A DNA stretch of 7,855 nt from Planctomycetota bacterium (GTDB lineage Bacteria > Planctomycetota > MHYJ01 > JACPRB01). The position numbers and the translations under genes were made by a program. Every line of letters begins with the position of its first letter. The first letter of the stretch is position 1. The notes beneath the pieces are model-generated. The model ran no database searches. It was not told the DNA's origin and was given only the letters and a program-made list of their open reading frames with translations. The stretch covers positions 1 through 7,855 of the forward strand of contig JACQFK010000423.1 of assembly GCA_016200125.1 (NCBI GenBank). Reading direction: 5' to 3'. Of the stretch, positions 1-6,378 are shown in pieces.

Positions 1-1
1 C

Positions 2-235
2 CACGGCTGGAACACGGCCGCCGGCGTGGCCGCCAACCTCCACCTGGCCTCCGCGTCCCCCGGCACGGACCTGATCGAGTACAAGACCGGATCGGCCTAC
101 GTCGACGAGATCGTCGTCGGCGGCTGGAGGCTCGACGCCGACGGCATGCTCGCGATTCCCGAGAAGCCCGGGCTCGGCATCACGATCGACGCCGACGCGG
201 TGAAGAAGTACAGCCGCGGGGAGAAGCTCCTCTAG
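2..235 (+). CDS. Enolase-superfamily (mandelate racemase/muconate lactonizing type) enzyme, C-terminal fragment
   Basis: Only the last 77 codons are in the window; the frame is open from base 2, so the gene starts upstream. The visible part begins HGWNTAAGVAANLHL, the last barrel strands of the enolase superfamily MR/MLE group. There a His on the strand end is commonly the general acid/base and is followed by a Leu/Ala-rich helix. A DLIEY segment follows, matching the conserved C-terminal Glu, and then PEKPGLGITID with a KYS ending. The same tail layout (PGLG, then a V-K/R-KYS ending) recurs in the enzyme at 2121-3299, so the two are probably paralogues. The family abstracts the proton alpha to a carboxylate in Mg-dependent racemases, cycloisomerases and sugar-acid dehydratases. 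Substrate cannot be judged because the metal ligands and capping domain are missing. It is the upstream member of an operon with the hydrolase that starts 5 bases after its stop. Confidence 0.85.
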   Translation, partial: HGWNTAAGVAANLHLASASPGTDLIEYKTGSAYVDEIVVGGWRLDADGMLAIPEKPGLGITIDADAVKKYSRGEKLL

Positions 236-238
236 GAG
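234..238 (+). promoter_or_regulatory. Shine-Dalgarno AGGAG for the hydrolase gene
   Basis: AGGAG overlaps the TAG stop of the preceding gene. It lies 2 bases before the ATG at 241 and 11 bases before a second in-frame ATG at 250. Neither spacing is ideal, so the true start could be either; the choice changes the protein by only three residues. Confidence 0.55.
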
Positions 239-240
239 AG

Positions 241-2124
241 ATGAACCCGATGCGAAATCACCCGGGAGGGCCCGGAGGTATTGGCCACAGAGGCACGGAG
301 GCACCGAGACTATTCCTTTGGATTCTCTGCGTCTCGGTGCCTTTGTGGCCATTCCCCTCCGTGTTCTCACAGGACGTCAAGTCCTTCGAAGAAGACCTCC
401 GCACACTCGAGGGGAAATCGGCCGACGCCGACGTGCAGGTCTACGCCAAGGGCGCCGCCTGGGCGCTGCGCGCCGAGGCCAATCTCCCGCCCAAGGACGC
501 CGCGCTGGTCCGGAAGGCCCTCGACCGCGGCCTGGCGCGGGCGGGCGACGCCGATCGCGCGTGGACGAAGAGGAAAGGCAAAGTGATCCGCGGCTACCGC
601 TCCGCGATCGACGATTCGGTCCAGCCCTACGGCGTGATCGTGCCGGCGTCCTACGATGCGGCCAAGCCGACGAGGCTCGACGTCGTCCTCCACGGCAGCC
701 AGCAGCCGGCCGGGATGAGCGAGCTGCGCTTCATCGAGCGCTTCGACGACGATGCGTCCAAGGCGCCCGAGCAGGACTTCATCGAGATGCACCCGCTCGG
801 CCGGGTCGAGAACGGCTACCGCTACGCGGGCGAAACCGACGTCTTCGAGGCGATCGAGGCCGCGTGCCGGAGCTATTCGATCGATAGAAGCCGGATCGTC
901 CTGCGCGGGATGTCGATGGGCGCGTCGGGCACCTGGCACCTGGGCCTCAAGCGCCCCGACCGCTTCGTCGCGCTCGGCCCCTACTGCGGCTACGTGGATA
1001 CCCACAAGTTCTCGGAGACGCCGATCAAGACTTTCGTGAAGGTCGGGCCGCTGCCCGACTACCAGGAGAAGACGCTGACGACGCTCGACTCGATCGACTA
1101 CGCCGCGAACGCGGGCGTCGTCCCGGCGATCGCCGCCATCGGCGACAAGGATGTCTTCTGGGACTGCCACGTGATCATGGGCCGCGCGATGGAGCAGGAA
1201 GGCCTCAAGATGGTCAACCTGATCTCCCCGGGGACCGGCCACGTGATCGATCCCGCGACCCACAAGGAGCAGATGAGGCGGATCGGCGAGCATGCCGCGA
1301 AGGGCCTGGATCCGGCGCCGAAGGAGCTTCGCTTCGTCACCTGGACGCTGAAGTACAATCGCTGCTTCTGGATCGAGATCCTCGCCCTGAAGGAGCACTA
1401 CGCGCGCGCCGAGGTGAAGGCGCGGATCGACGGTGAGGTCGTGGTGATCGAGGCGGCGACGAACATTCGCCGCCTCGCGGTCCATTTCCCCGCGGCGAAG
1501 ATCCGCGCGGGCAGGACCGAGATCGCCGCCAAGGCTTCGACGGTCATCGAGGAGCGGGACGGCGTCTGGCGTCTCGCGGAGGGCGCCGACGAGGGCAAGC
1601 GGCCGGGGCTGCAGGGGCCCCTCGACGACGCCTTCGGCAGCCCCTTCCTCTGCGTGCGCGGCACGGGGCAGCCCTGGAATCCCGCCGTCCAGGCCTGGGC
1701 CGACGCGAGCCTGAAGCGCTTCGCCGAGGAGTGGCGCGTCTGGTTCCGGGGCGAGCTGCCCGTGAAGGACGATGCGAAGGTGACTGAGGAGGACCTGAAG
1801 GCCCGCCATCTCGTCCTCTTCGGCGATCCGGGAAGCAATCCGTGGATCCTGAAGGCGCTGCCGAAGCTGCCGCTCTCGTGGACCCGCGACGAGGTGAGCC
1901 TGCGCGGGAAGAAGTACGCGGCGGCGGAGCACGCGCCGGTCCTGATCTGCGCGAGCCCGCTTGCGGAAAACCGCTATCTGGTCCTCAATTCGGGCCACAC
2001 CTTCCATCCGCCGGAGCTGAAGATCAACTACCTGTTCTTCCCCCGTCTGGGCGACTGGGCCGTGATGAAGCTCGCGGACGGGTCGCCGGTCGACGCGGGA
2101 CTCTTTGACGAGCACTGGAAATGA
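241..2124 (+). CDS. Exported alpha/beta hydrolase (prolyl-oligopeptidase / PHB-depolymerase-like esterase fold) with C-terminal extension
   Basis: A 627-residue secreted serine hydrolase. Residues 1-43 look like a signal peptide: basic/Gly-rich start, hydrophobic core at 24-37, possible cleavage near VFS-Q (43/44). The catalytic domain spans about 110-345. It has an oxyanion-type HG (151-152), the nucleophile elbow GMSMG with Ser225, a likely Asp304 in IGDKD, and His334 in GTGHV. This order is that of S9/PHB-depolymerase-like alpha/beta hydrolases. The rest (about 350-627) is a poorly characterised region. It contains HLVLFGDPGSNPWI, then LPLSW, then NRYLVLNSGHTF, a pattern I associate with large hydrolases of Planctomycetes-like genomes. 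Substrate is unknown; a carbohydrate esterase or peptidase role both fit. The gene sits between two enolase-superfamily genes, 5 bases after one and overlapping the other by 4 (ATGA), so it is co-transcribed and probably acts on the same pathway's polymer or ester substrate. Oddly, the signal-peptide core is encoded by a palindromic repeat (see 282-351). Confidence 0.85.
   Translation: MNPMRNHPGGPGGIGHRGTEAPRLFLWILCVSVPLWPFPSVFSQDVKSFEEDLRTLEGKSADADVQVYAKGAAWALRAEANLPPKDAALVRKALDRGLARAGDADRAWTKRKGKVIRGYRSAIDDSVQPYGVIVPASYDAAKPTRLDVVLHGSQQPAGMSELRFIERFDDDASKAPEQDFIEMHPLGRVENGYRYAGETDVFEAIEAACRSYSIDRSRIVLRGMSMGASGTWHLGLKRPDRFVALGPYCGYVDTHKFSETPIKTFVKVGPLPDYQEKTLTTLDSIDYAANAGVVPAIAAIGDKDVFWDCHVIMGRAMEQEGLKMVNLISPGTGHVIDPATHKEQMRRIGEHAAKGLDPAPKELRFVTWTLKYNRCFWIEILALKEHYARAEVKARIDGEVVVIEAATNIRRLAVHFPAAKIRAGRTEIAAKASTVIEERDGVWRLAEGADEGKRPGLQGPLDDAFGSPFLCVRGTGQPWNPAVQAWADASLKRFAEEWRVWFRGELPVKDDAKVTEEDLKARHLVLFGDPGSNPWILKALPKLPLSWTRDEVSLRGKKYAAAEHAPVLICASPLAENRYLVLNSGHTFHPPELKINYLFFPRLGDWAVMKLADGSPVDAGLFDEHWK
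282..351. repeat. Dispersed-type palindromic repeat inside the hydrolase signal-peptide coding region
   Basis: An imperfect inverted repeat. The outer arms GGCCACAGAGGCAC (283-296) and GTGCCTTTGTGGCC (337-350) are complementary at 13 of 14 positions; the exception is a possible G:T pair. T282/A351 extend the pairing. The inner arm GGCACCGAGAC (300-310) is perfectly complementary to GTCTCGGTGCC (331-341), with a 20-base loop. The left side carries an extra 8-base unit (GGCACGGA then GGCACCGA), so the two pairings compete. The wording resembles the CCACAGAGGCACAGAG-type repeats scattered through many environmental bacterial genomes, usually between genes. Here it lies in frame and encodes residues 14-37. 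Confidence 0.8.
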
Positions 2125-3299
2125 AGATCAGCGCCATCGATCCCATCTATCTGCGGATGCCGGAGATCACGACGGCGGCCGACGGCACGCAGGACACGCT
2201 GGTCGTCCGGATCCGGACCGACAAGGGCTTGGAAGGCTGGGGCGAATGCGACGCGTCGCCGCTGGTCTCGCTCGCCGCCTACTGCTGTCCGATGTCGCAC
2301 GGCAACATCATCAGCATCCGCGAGTCGCTCCTGGGTGAGACCGTCGACACGCCGGACGACGTCCTCCGGCTCCACGCGAAGGCCCTGCGCAACGGCAGCG
2401 ACATCCAGCAGATCGACCACGCCTACAGCGGGGCGGACATCGCGCTCTGGGACGTCGTGGGGAAAAGCCTCGGCCGGCCCGTCTACCGCCTGCTCGGCGG
2501 GAAGAAGTCCTTTCCGAAGCTTCCCTATGCCTCGGTGCTCTTCGGCGACACGCCCGAGGATACGCTGCGCATCGCCCAGAGGATCCGCTCCCGCGGCTAC
2601 CTCGCCGCGAAGTTCGGCTGGGGTCCGATGGGGAAGAAGGACGCGGAGGCGGACGTCGCGCTCGTGCGGGCGGCCCGCGAAGGGCTGGGGCCGGAGCCGC
2701 AGCTCATGGTCGACGCCGGCTGGGCCTGGGGCCGCGACGTCGACGCGGTGGCGGACCGCGCGAAGCGCTTCGCGCCCTATCGCCTCACCTGGCTCGAGGA
2801 GCCGCTGCTGCCCGACGCGATCCCCGAGTACGGGGAGCTCTCGCGGCGGAAGCCCGCGGTGGCGATCGCCGCGGGGGAGAACGCCGCGACGCTGCGCGCG
2901 GCCGAAAACTACCTCGACCAAGGCGGGCTGTCGTTCATCCAGATCGACGCGGGGCGCATCGGGGGCATCACGGTGGCGCGCACGGTGGTCGAGCGGGCCG
3001 CGGCGAAGGGGGTCACCTACGTGAACCACACCTTCAAGTCGCGCCTGAGCGTGGCCGCGGCGCTCCATGCGTTCGCAGACGTCGAGGCCTTCCGCCTCCT
3101 CGAATACCCCGATGCCGGGTCGCCGCTGGCCGAGGGGCTCGCCTCCGGCACCTGCGACCGCGACGCCTCGGGGCTGGTCTCCCTGACCGACGCGCCCGGG
3201 CTCGGCGTGAAGATCAACCTGGACTGCGTGCGCAAATACTCTGCGCCGGTGCGGATCGACGTGTCGGGGAAGACGATCTTCTCAAGCGTCGACGTCTGA
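2121..3299 (+). CDS. Enolase-superfamily enzyme, mandelate racemase/sugar-acid dehydratase type
   Basis: A complete 392-residue member of the MR/MLE family, close to the usual 370-400. The N-terminal capping domain (about 1-125) has the typical WGECDASP and ADIALWDVVGKSLGRPVYRLLGG segments. The barrel follows, with Lys164 in AAKFGWG and metal ligands Asp198 (MVDAGW), Glu226/227 (LEEP) and Glu253 (AAGEN). The Asp276 (QIDAGRIGG) and His303 (VNHTFKS) dyad and Glu328 (LLEYPD) complete the set. This order is that of the mandelate racemase subgroup, which abstracts an alpha proton using Mg2+ and a His-Asp dyad; many members dehydrate aldonic or aldaric acids. The second Lys of the usual KxK motif is Gly166, so one of the two catalytic faces may differ. 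It starts at an ATG overlapping the hydrolase stop (ATGA), consistent with translational coupling; no strong ribosome site precedes it. The substrate cannot be named from sequence alone. Confidence 0.92.
   Translation: MKISAIDPIYLRMPEITTAADGTQDTLVVRIRTDKGLEGWGECDASPLVSLAAYCCPMSHGNIISIRESLLGETVDTPDDVLRLHAKALRNGSDIQQIDHAYSGADIALWDVVGKSLGRPVYRLLGGKKSFPKLPYASVLFGDTPEDTLRIAQRIRSRGYLAAKFGWGPMGKKDAEADVALVRAAREGLGPEPQLMVDAGWAWGRDVDAVADRAKRFAPYRLTWLEEPLLPDAIPEYGELSRRKPAVAIAAGENAATLRAAENYLDQGGLSFIQIDAGRIGGITVARTVVERAAAKGVTYVNHTFKSRLSVAAALHAFADVEAFRLLEYPDAGSPLAEGLASGTCDRDASGLVSLTDAPGLGVKINLDCVRKYSAPVRIDVSGKTIFSSVDV
3281..3294 (+). repeat. 14-base direct repeat, left copy (CTCAAGCGTCGACG)
   Basis: This copy encodes the last codons of the enolase-superfamily enzyme (SSVD before the final Val and stop). 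An exact copy in the same orientation and reading frame lies at 6360-6373, at the end of the surface-protein gene. Bases on both sides differ, so the match is exactly 14. The pair brackets the surface-protein gene and its promoter. Confidence 0.6.
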
Positions 3300-3317
3300 G
3301 CTTGAGTAGGATTCATG

Positions 3318-3347
3318 TTCAAGAAAGATCTCCCTGCCTGCTAGAAT
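3318..3347 (+). promoter_or_regulatory. Candidate sigma70-type extended -10 promoter for the surface-protein gene
   Basis: TAGAAT at 3342-3347 is preceded by TG at 3339-3340 with one base between, the extended -10 arrangement. A weak -35-like TTCAAG (3318-3323, three of six consensus bases) lies 18 bases upstream. Transcription would begin near 3354, leaving a short leader that contains the GAGG ribosome site. The spacer is clearly AT-richer than the neighbouring genes, which supports a separate transcription unit. Confidence 0.5.
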
Positions 3348-3362
3348 CCCCCTTCAGACGTT

Positions 3363-3366
3363 GAGG
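3363..3366 (+). promoter_or_regulatory. Shine-Dalgarno GAGG deciding the start of the surface-protein gene
   Basis: GAGG lies 9 bases before the ATG at 3376, a normal spacing. The frame is open from a TTG at 3361, but that codon overlaps this site and would add only MRAVV before the ATG. The ATG start also gives a compact signal peptide. Confidence 0.6.
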
Positions 3367-3375
3367 GCTGTCGTG

Positions 3376-6300
3376 ATGATCCGAGATTTCCCGGGGACCC
3401 GGCGCCTCGCGCCGCTGCTGATCCTGGGGCTGCTCTCGTTTGCGAGTCCCGCCGCGCCTCCCACCGTCGTCTCCACGGCCCCCGCGGATACTGCGACGGG
3501 CGTCATCCTCGGCGCCGGCATCTGCGTCACCTTCAGCACGGCGATGGATCATCCGTCGACGGAGGGCGCCTTTGCCATCCTCCCGGCGACCGCGGGGTCC
3601 TTCAGCTGGAACGGCGCCACCCTGATTTTTCAGCCGGCGGCGGATCTGGCGCCCAACACGGCCTACCAGATCAGCATCGGCGCCACCGCTCAGGATTCGA
3701 TCGGCACTCCGATGGGAACTCCGTTCACGTCGGGATTCACGACGGGGACGATCGTGGGAACGCCGCTCCCCTCCGGCCTGATCAAGACGCTGCTGCACCT
3801 CGGCGCTAGCGCGAGCGACTGCGTCGTCAATCTTCCCTACCACGGCGACGAGATGGAGGGGCGCTGGGATTTCTTCCAGCTCGGCGGGCTCGGGCCGGAA
3901 TACCTCCAGCAGCCGGTGGACGGGCGCCCGGCGCCGATGGCGAACATCACGACGACCAGCACGCCGCTGGTCTGGACCGCCATGACGGATCCCGACGGAG
4001 ACGGAATCTGGGACAATAACCTCGCCGACCGGTATGCCGGCTACGCCGCCTTGTACCTCGCCGTCCCGACGCCGCGTCGCATCGCGCTCGCCGCCACGTT
4101 CGACGATACGCTGACGGTCTGGCTGGACGGAAATCCGTTGCCTGTCCTGGATAGCGTCGCGTCCTCACCGGCCTTCGACCTGACCCAGGGGGTCCACCTC
4201 CTGTTCATCAAGCACGGAGACGTCACGAGCAACGACTTCTATTCGCTCAAGGTGACCGACGAGTTCGGGGCGGACCAGACCGATCTTCGGTACCTGCTCG
4301 ACGACGTGCTGCCTCCGCGAATCCTGTCCGCCTATCCCGCGGGGGGAGCCACCGGAGTCTCGGGCGGCACGGACGTCGTGATCCAGTTCGGCGAGGCGAT
4401 GGACACGTCGGTACCCGCCTCCGGCGTGGCCTCGCTGGGCGGGGGGACCGCGACGGGCACCTGGTCCTGGACGGATTCCTATACCCTGGTTTGGACGCCG
4501 TCGGCGCCCCTCGATGCCGCGACCCTCTACACGGTGACGCTGGCTCCCGCCCAGGCGAAGGATCTCCGGGGACTCGACCTGACGGGGCCCTCGACGTTCA
4601 GCTTCACGACGGCGACGCTGTCCTCGCCGGCCGCAGTCTCGGTGCTTCCGGCGTCCGCCGTTTCCGGCGCGACGGCCAACCTGGTCGCGCTCAACGGCAG
4701 CGGCTTCCAGACCGGCGCCGTGCAGCATCCCGCGGGGGCCCTCCCCTTCGGCGGGCACTACTACAAGTTCAGCAATGCCTGGGACTACTGGAACAACGCC
4801 CGCCCCGCCTGCGCCGCCGCGGGCGGCCACCTCTCGACCATCGACTCGGCGGCGGAGGACGCCTATGTGTGGGGCCTGGGCGGCAAGTACAACTGCTGGA
4901 TCGGGATGTCCGACGTGGTTCTTCCGGGGGGATGGCGCTGGGAGAACGGAGCGGCCGTGACCTACACCAACTGGGCGCCGGGCGAGCCCAACAACTGGCT
5001 TGGCATGGGGGAGCATTGGGGCGCCTACTGGTACGGCCTCTGGTGGAACGACACGCCGGACTCGGGGCGGCCTTGGATCTGCGAGTTCGAGAAGGCCGCG
5101 CCGCCGTCCGTCCTCCTCAGGCGCGGCGGCCAGCCGGACCTGCCGGCGACGAACGTCGTCTTCAACTCGTCCGGCTCCGTCTCCTTCTCGCTCAACCTGG
5201 CGGGGGCGCTTCAGGGCGTCTGGGACGTGGTGCTGACAAATCCCGACGGGGGCACGACGACCAGCGCGGGGTCCGGAACGACGGATCTGACGTTTCACTA
5301 CACGGTGGTTTCCGGGCACAACTCCGCCGATCTGGACTATCTCTCCGCCTCCGCCCTGGCGGCCAACGGAGGGACGATCCGGAACTCCACCAACAGCGAT
5401 GCCCTCCTCACCCTCCCGAGTCCAGGCGCCGCGGGATCGCTGGGGGCGAACAAGAACCTCCAGATCGTCACGCCCCCTCCGCCGACCCTCACGAACGTCA
5501 CCTCGACGACGCCGGACGGCACGTACGGAATCGGCCAGGTCGTGGCGGTGACGGTGGAATTCTCGCAGGCCGTCAGCGTCACGGGAACCCCGCAGCTGGT
5601 GCTGGAGACGGGTTCCGTCGACGCCGTCGTCGACTATTCCGGAGGCTCGGGAACCTCCACGTTGACCTTTCTCTACACCGTGGCCTCCGGCCACAATTCC
5701 GCGGACCTGGACTACGGGTCGACCGCGTCTCTTTCGGCCAACGGCGGCTCGATCCGGAACGCGGGGAACGCCGACGCCATCCTGACGCTTCCGTCGCCCG
5801 GGGCCGCGGGCTCTCTCGGAGCGAACAAGAACCTTCAGATCGTCACGCCGGCGCCTCCGACGGTGACCAACGTCACGTCGTCCACGGCGGACGGGACCTA
5901 CGGGGCGGGCGACACGCTGACGATCCTCCTGACCTTCTCGCAAGCGGTGACGGTGACGGGCGGCCCGCGGATCGTGCTGGAGACGGGCGCCGTGGACGCC
6001 GTCGCTTCCTATTCGGCCGGATCCGGCGGACCGACGCTCAGCTTCACCTACGCGGTGTCGGCCGCCGACGCCTCGGCCGACCTGGACTACGTGGGCTCGG
6101 GCGCGCTGGGGTTGAACGGCGGCACGATCCGGAACGCGTCGAACGTCGATGCGTTGCTCACGCTGCCGGCTCCCGGCGCTCCGGGCTCGCTGGGGGCGAA
6201 CAAGAACTTAGTCATTTTCACGGCAGCTCCTCCGCCGGCGCCCCCGCCGCAGGTGGTCAACATCCAGGTGGGAGGCTGCGGCGCGACCGGTGCGGAAGCG

Positions 6301-6378
6301 CTCCTGCTGCTCCTGATCCTCCGACTCGCCGGCCGCGGAAAGCGGGTCGGATCGCGGCGCTCAAGCGTCGACGGGTAG
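3376..6378 (+). CDS. Secreted modular surface protein: SbsA-type Ig domains, PA14-like domain, C-type lectin domain, Ig-like repeats, C-terminal sorting tail
   Basis: A 1000-residue exported protein. Residues 1-27 form a signal peptide (RR, then LAPLLILGLLSFASPAA). Residues 28-124 and 313-413 are SbsA-type (Big_5-like) Ig domains, each opening P-P-x-(I/V) and closing in FTT/FTTA. Residues 125-312 resemble a PA14-like beta domain, with a calcium-loop DPDGDGIWD (205-213) and FDD...VWLDG (242-252). Residues 418-448 and 578-629 are two halves of a TIG-like domain (GSGFQTGA ... SVLLRRGGQPD ... NPDGG), split by a C-type lectin domain at 459-573. Residues 630-949 hold one partial and two full copies of an Ig-like repeat. 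A Pro-rich linker (950-958) leads to GGCGATG, a short Leu-rich stretch and a basic end. Likely role: surface-anchored glycan or cell adhesion. It has its own promoter, and its 3' end overlaps the IclR gene by 18 bases. No enzyme domain is evident. Confidence 0.85.
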   Translation: MIRDFPGTRRLAPLLILGLLSFASPAAPPTVVSTAPADTATGVILGAGICVTFSTAMDHPSTEGAFAILPATAGSFSWNGATLIFQPAADLAPNTAYQISIGATAQDSIGTPMGTPFTSGFTTGTIVGTPLPSGLIKTLLHLGASASDCVVNLPYHGDEMEGRWDFFQLGGLGPEYLQQPVDGRPAPMANITTTSTPLVWTAMTDPDGDGIWDNNLADRYAGYAALYLAVPTPRRIALAATFDDTLTVWLDGNPLPVLDSVASSPAFDLTQGVHLLFIKHGDVTSNDFYSLKVTDEFGADQTDLRYLLDDVLPPRILSAYPAGGATGVSGGTDVVIQFGEAMDTSVPASGVASLGGGTATGTWSWTDSYTLVWTPSAPLDAATLYTVTLAPAQAKDLRGLDLTGPSTFSFTTATLSSPAAVSVLPASAVSGATANLVALNGSGFQTGAVQHPAGALPFGGHYYKFSNAWDYWNNARPACAAAGGHLSTIDSAAEDAYVWGLGGKYNCWIGMSDVVLPGGWRWENGAAVTYTNWAPGEPNNWLGMGEHWGAYWYGLWWNDTPDSGRPWICEFEKAAPPSVLLRRGGQPDLPATNVVFNSSGSVSFSLNLAGALQGVWDVVLTNPDGGTTTSAGSGTTDLTFHYTVVSGHNSADLDYLSASALAANGGTIRNSTNSDALLTLPSPGAAGSLGANKNLQIVTPPPPTLTNVTSTTPDGTYGIGQVVAVTVEFSQAVSVTGTPQLVLETGSVDAVVDYSGGSGTSTLTFLYTVASGHNSADLDYGSTASLSANGGSIRNAGNADAILTLPSPGAAGSLGANKNLQIVTPAPPTVTNVTSSTADGTYGAGDTLTILLTFSQAVTVTGGPRIVLETGAVDAVASYSAGSGGPTLSFTYAVSAADASADLDYVGSGALGLNGGTIRNASNVDALLTLPAPGAPGSLGANKNLVIFTAAPPPAPPPQVVNIQVGGCGATGAEALLLLLILRLAGRGKRVGSRRSSVDG
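4750..5094 (+). other. C-type lectin-like domain region within the surface protein
   Basis: Residues 459-573 of the surface protein read HYYKF, AGGHLSTIDSAAED, WIGM, GWRWENG, YTNWAPGEPNN, WWND and WICEFE in the order of C-type lectin domains. Cys479 and Cys569 can form the long conserved disulfide. The second, shorter disulfide is absent and an unpaired Cys507 is present. The EPN motif (537-539) and WND (557-559) are the calcium/sugar site of the mannose-type class, so calcium-dependent binding of mannose- or glucose-like sugars is plausible; specificity is inference. Confidence 0.85.
5263..6222 (+). repeat. Tandem Ig-like protein repeats: one C-terminal half plus two full ~125-residue units
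   Basis: Unit 2 (5485-5859, residues 704-828) and unit 3 (5860-6222, residues 829-949) both run from a TNVTS opening through DGTYG, FSQAV, VLETG, SADLDY, NGG.IRN, TLP.PGA and LGANKNL. Unit 1 (5263-5484, residues 630-702) has only the second half, from the SGT strand onward. Units 1 and 2 share long stretches of identical protein (for example PSPGAAGSLGANKNLQIVTP) but many synonymous base differences, so the duplication is old and the protein is constrained. Confidence 0.85.
6271..6345 (+). other. C-terminal tripartite sorting tail of the surface protein
   Basis: Residues 966-990 are GGCGATGAE, then a Leu/Ile-rich run (ALLLLLILRL), then basic AGRGKR. Motif plus hydrophobic run plus basic end is the architecture of PEP-CTERM, MYXO-CTERM and Synerg-CTERM type signals, which are processed by membrane proteases for surface attachment. 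I cannot assign it to a named class. The Cys968 and the Gly-Glu-Ala junction are the distinctive points. No processing enzyme is in the window. Confidence 0.6.
6360..6373 (+). repeat. 14-base direct repeat, right copy (CTCAAGCGTCGACG)
   Basis: Exact copy of 3281-3294. It encodes SSVD at the very end of the surface protein (followed by Gly and stop) and, on the other strand, the last residues (VDA, stop) of the IclR-family regulator. See the left copy for the pairing. Confidence 0.6.

Noticed and set aside
367..2115. 582-codon open frame on the - strand opposite the hydrolase
   Set aside because: It is Arg/Asp/Leu-rich without recognisable domains and exactly mirrors the hydrolase and enolase-type genes, whose motifs are clear. 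It is a GC-rich shadow frame.
3301..3323. Possible terminator hairpin CTTGA/TCAAG after the left operon
   Set aside because: The stem is only five base pairs with a 13-base loop and no T-run follows, so it is too weak to call a terminator.
3361..3375. TTG at 3361 as the start of the surface-protein gene
   Set aside because: It overlaps the GAGG ribosome site, which is well placed for the ATG at 3376.
4165..5943. 592-codon open frame on the - strand opposite the surface-protein gene
   Set aside because: Low-complexity Arg/Gly/Val composition, no motifs, and its apparent repeats come from the Ig-like repeats on the + strand.
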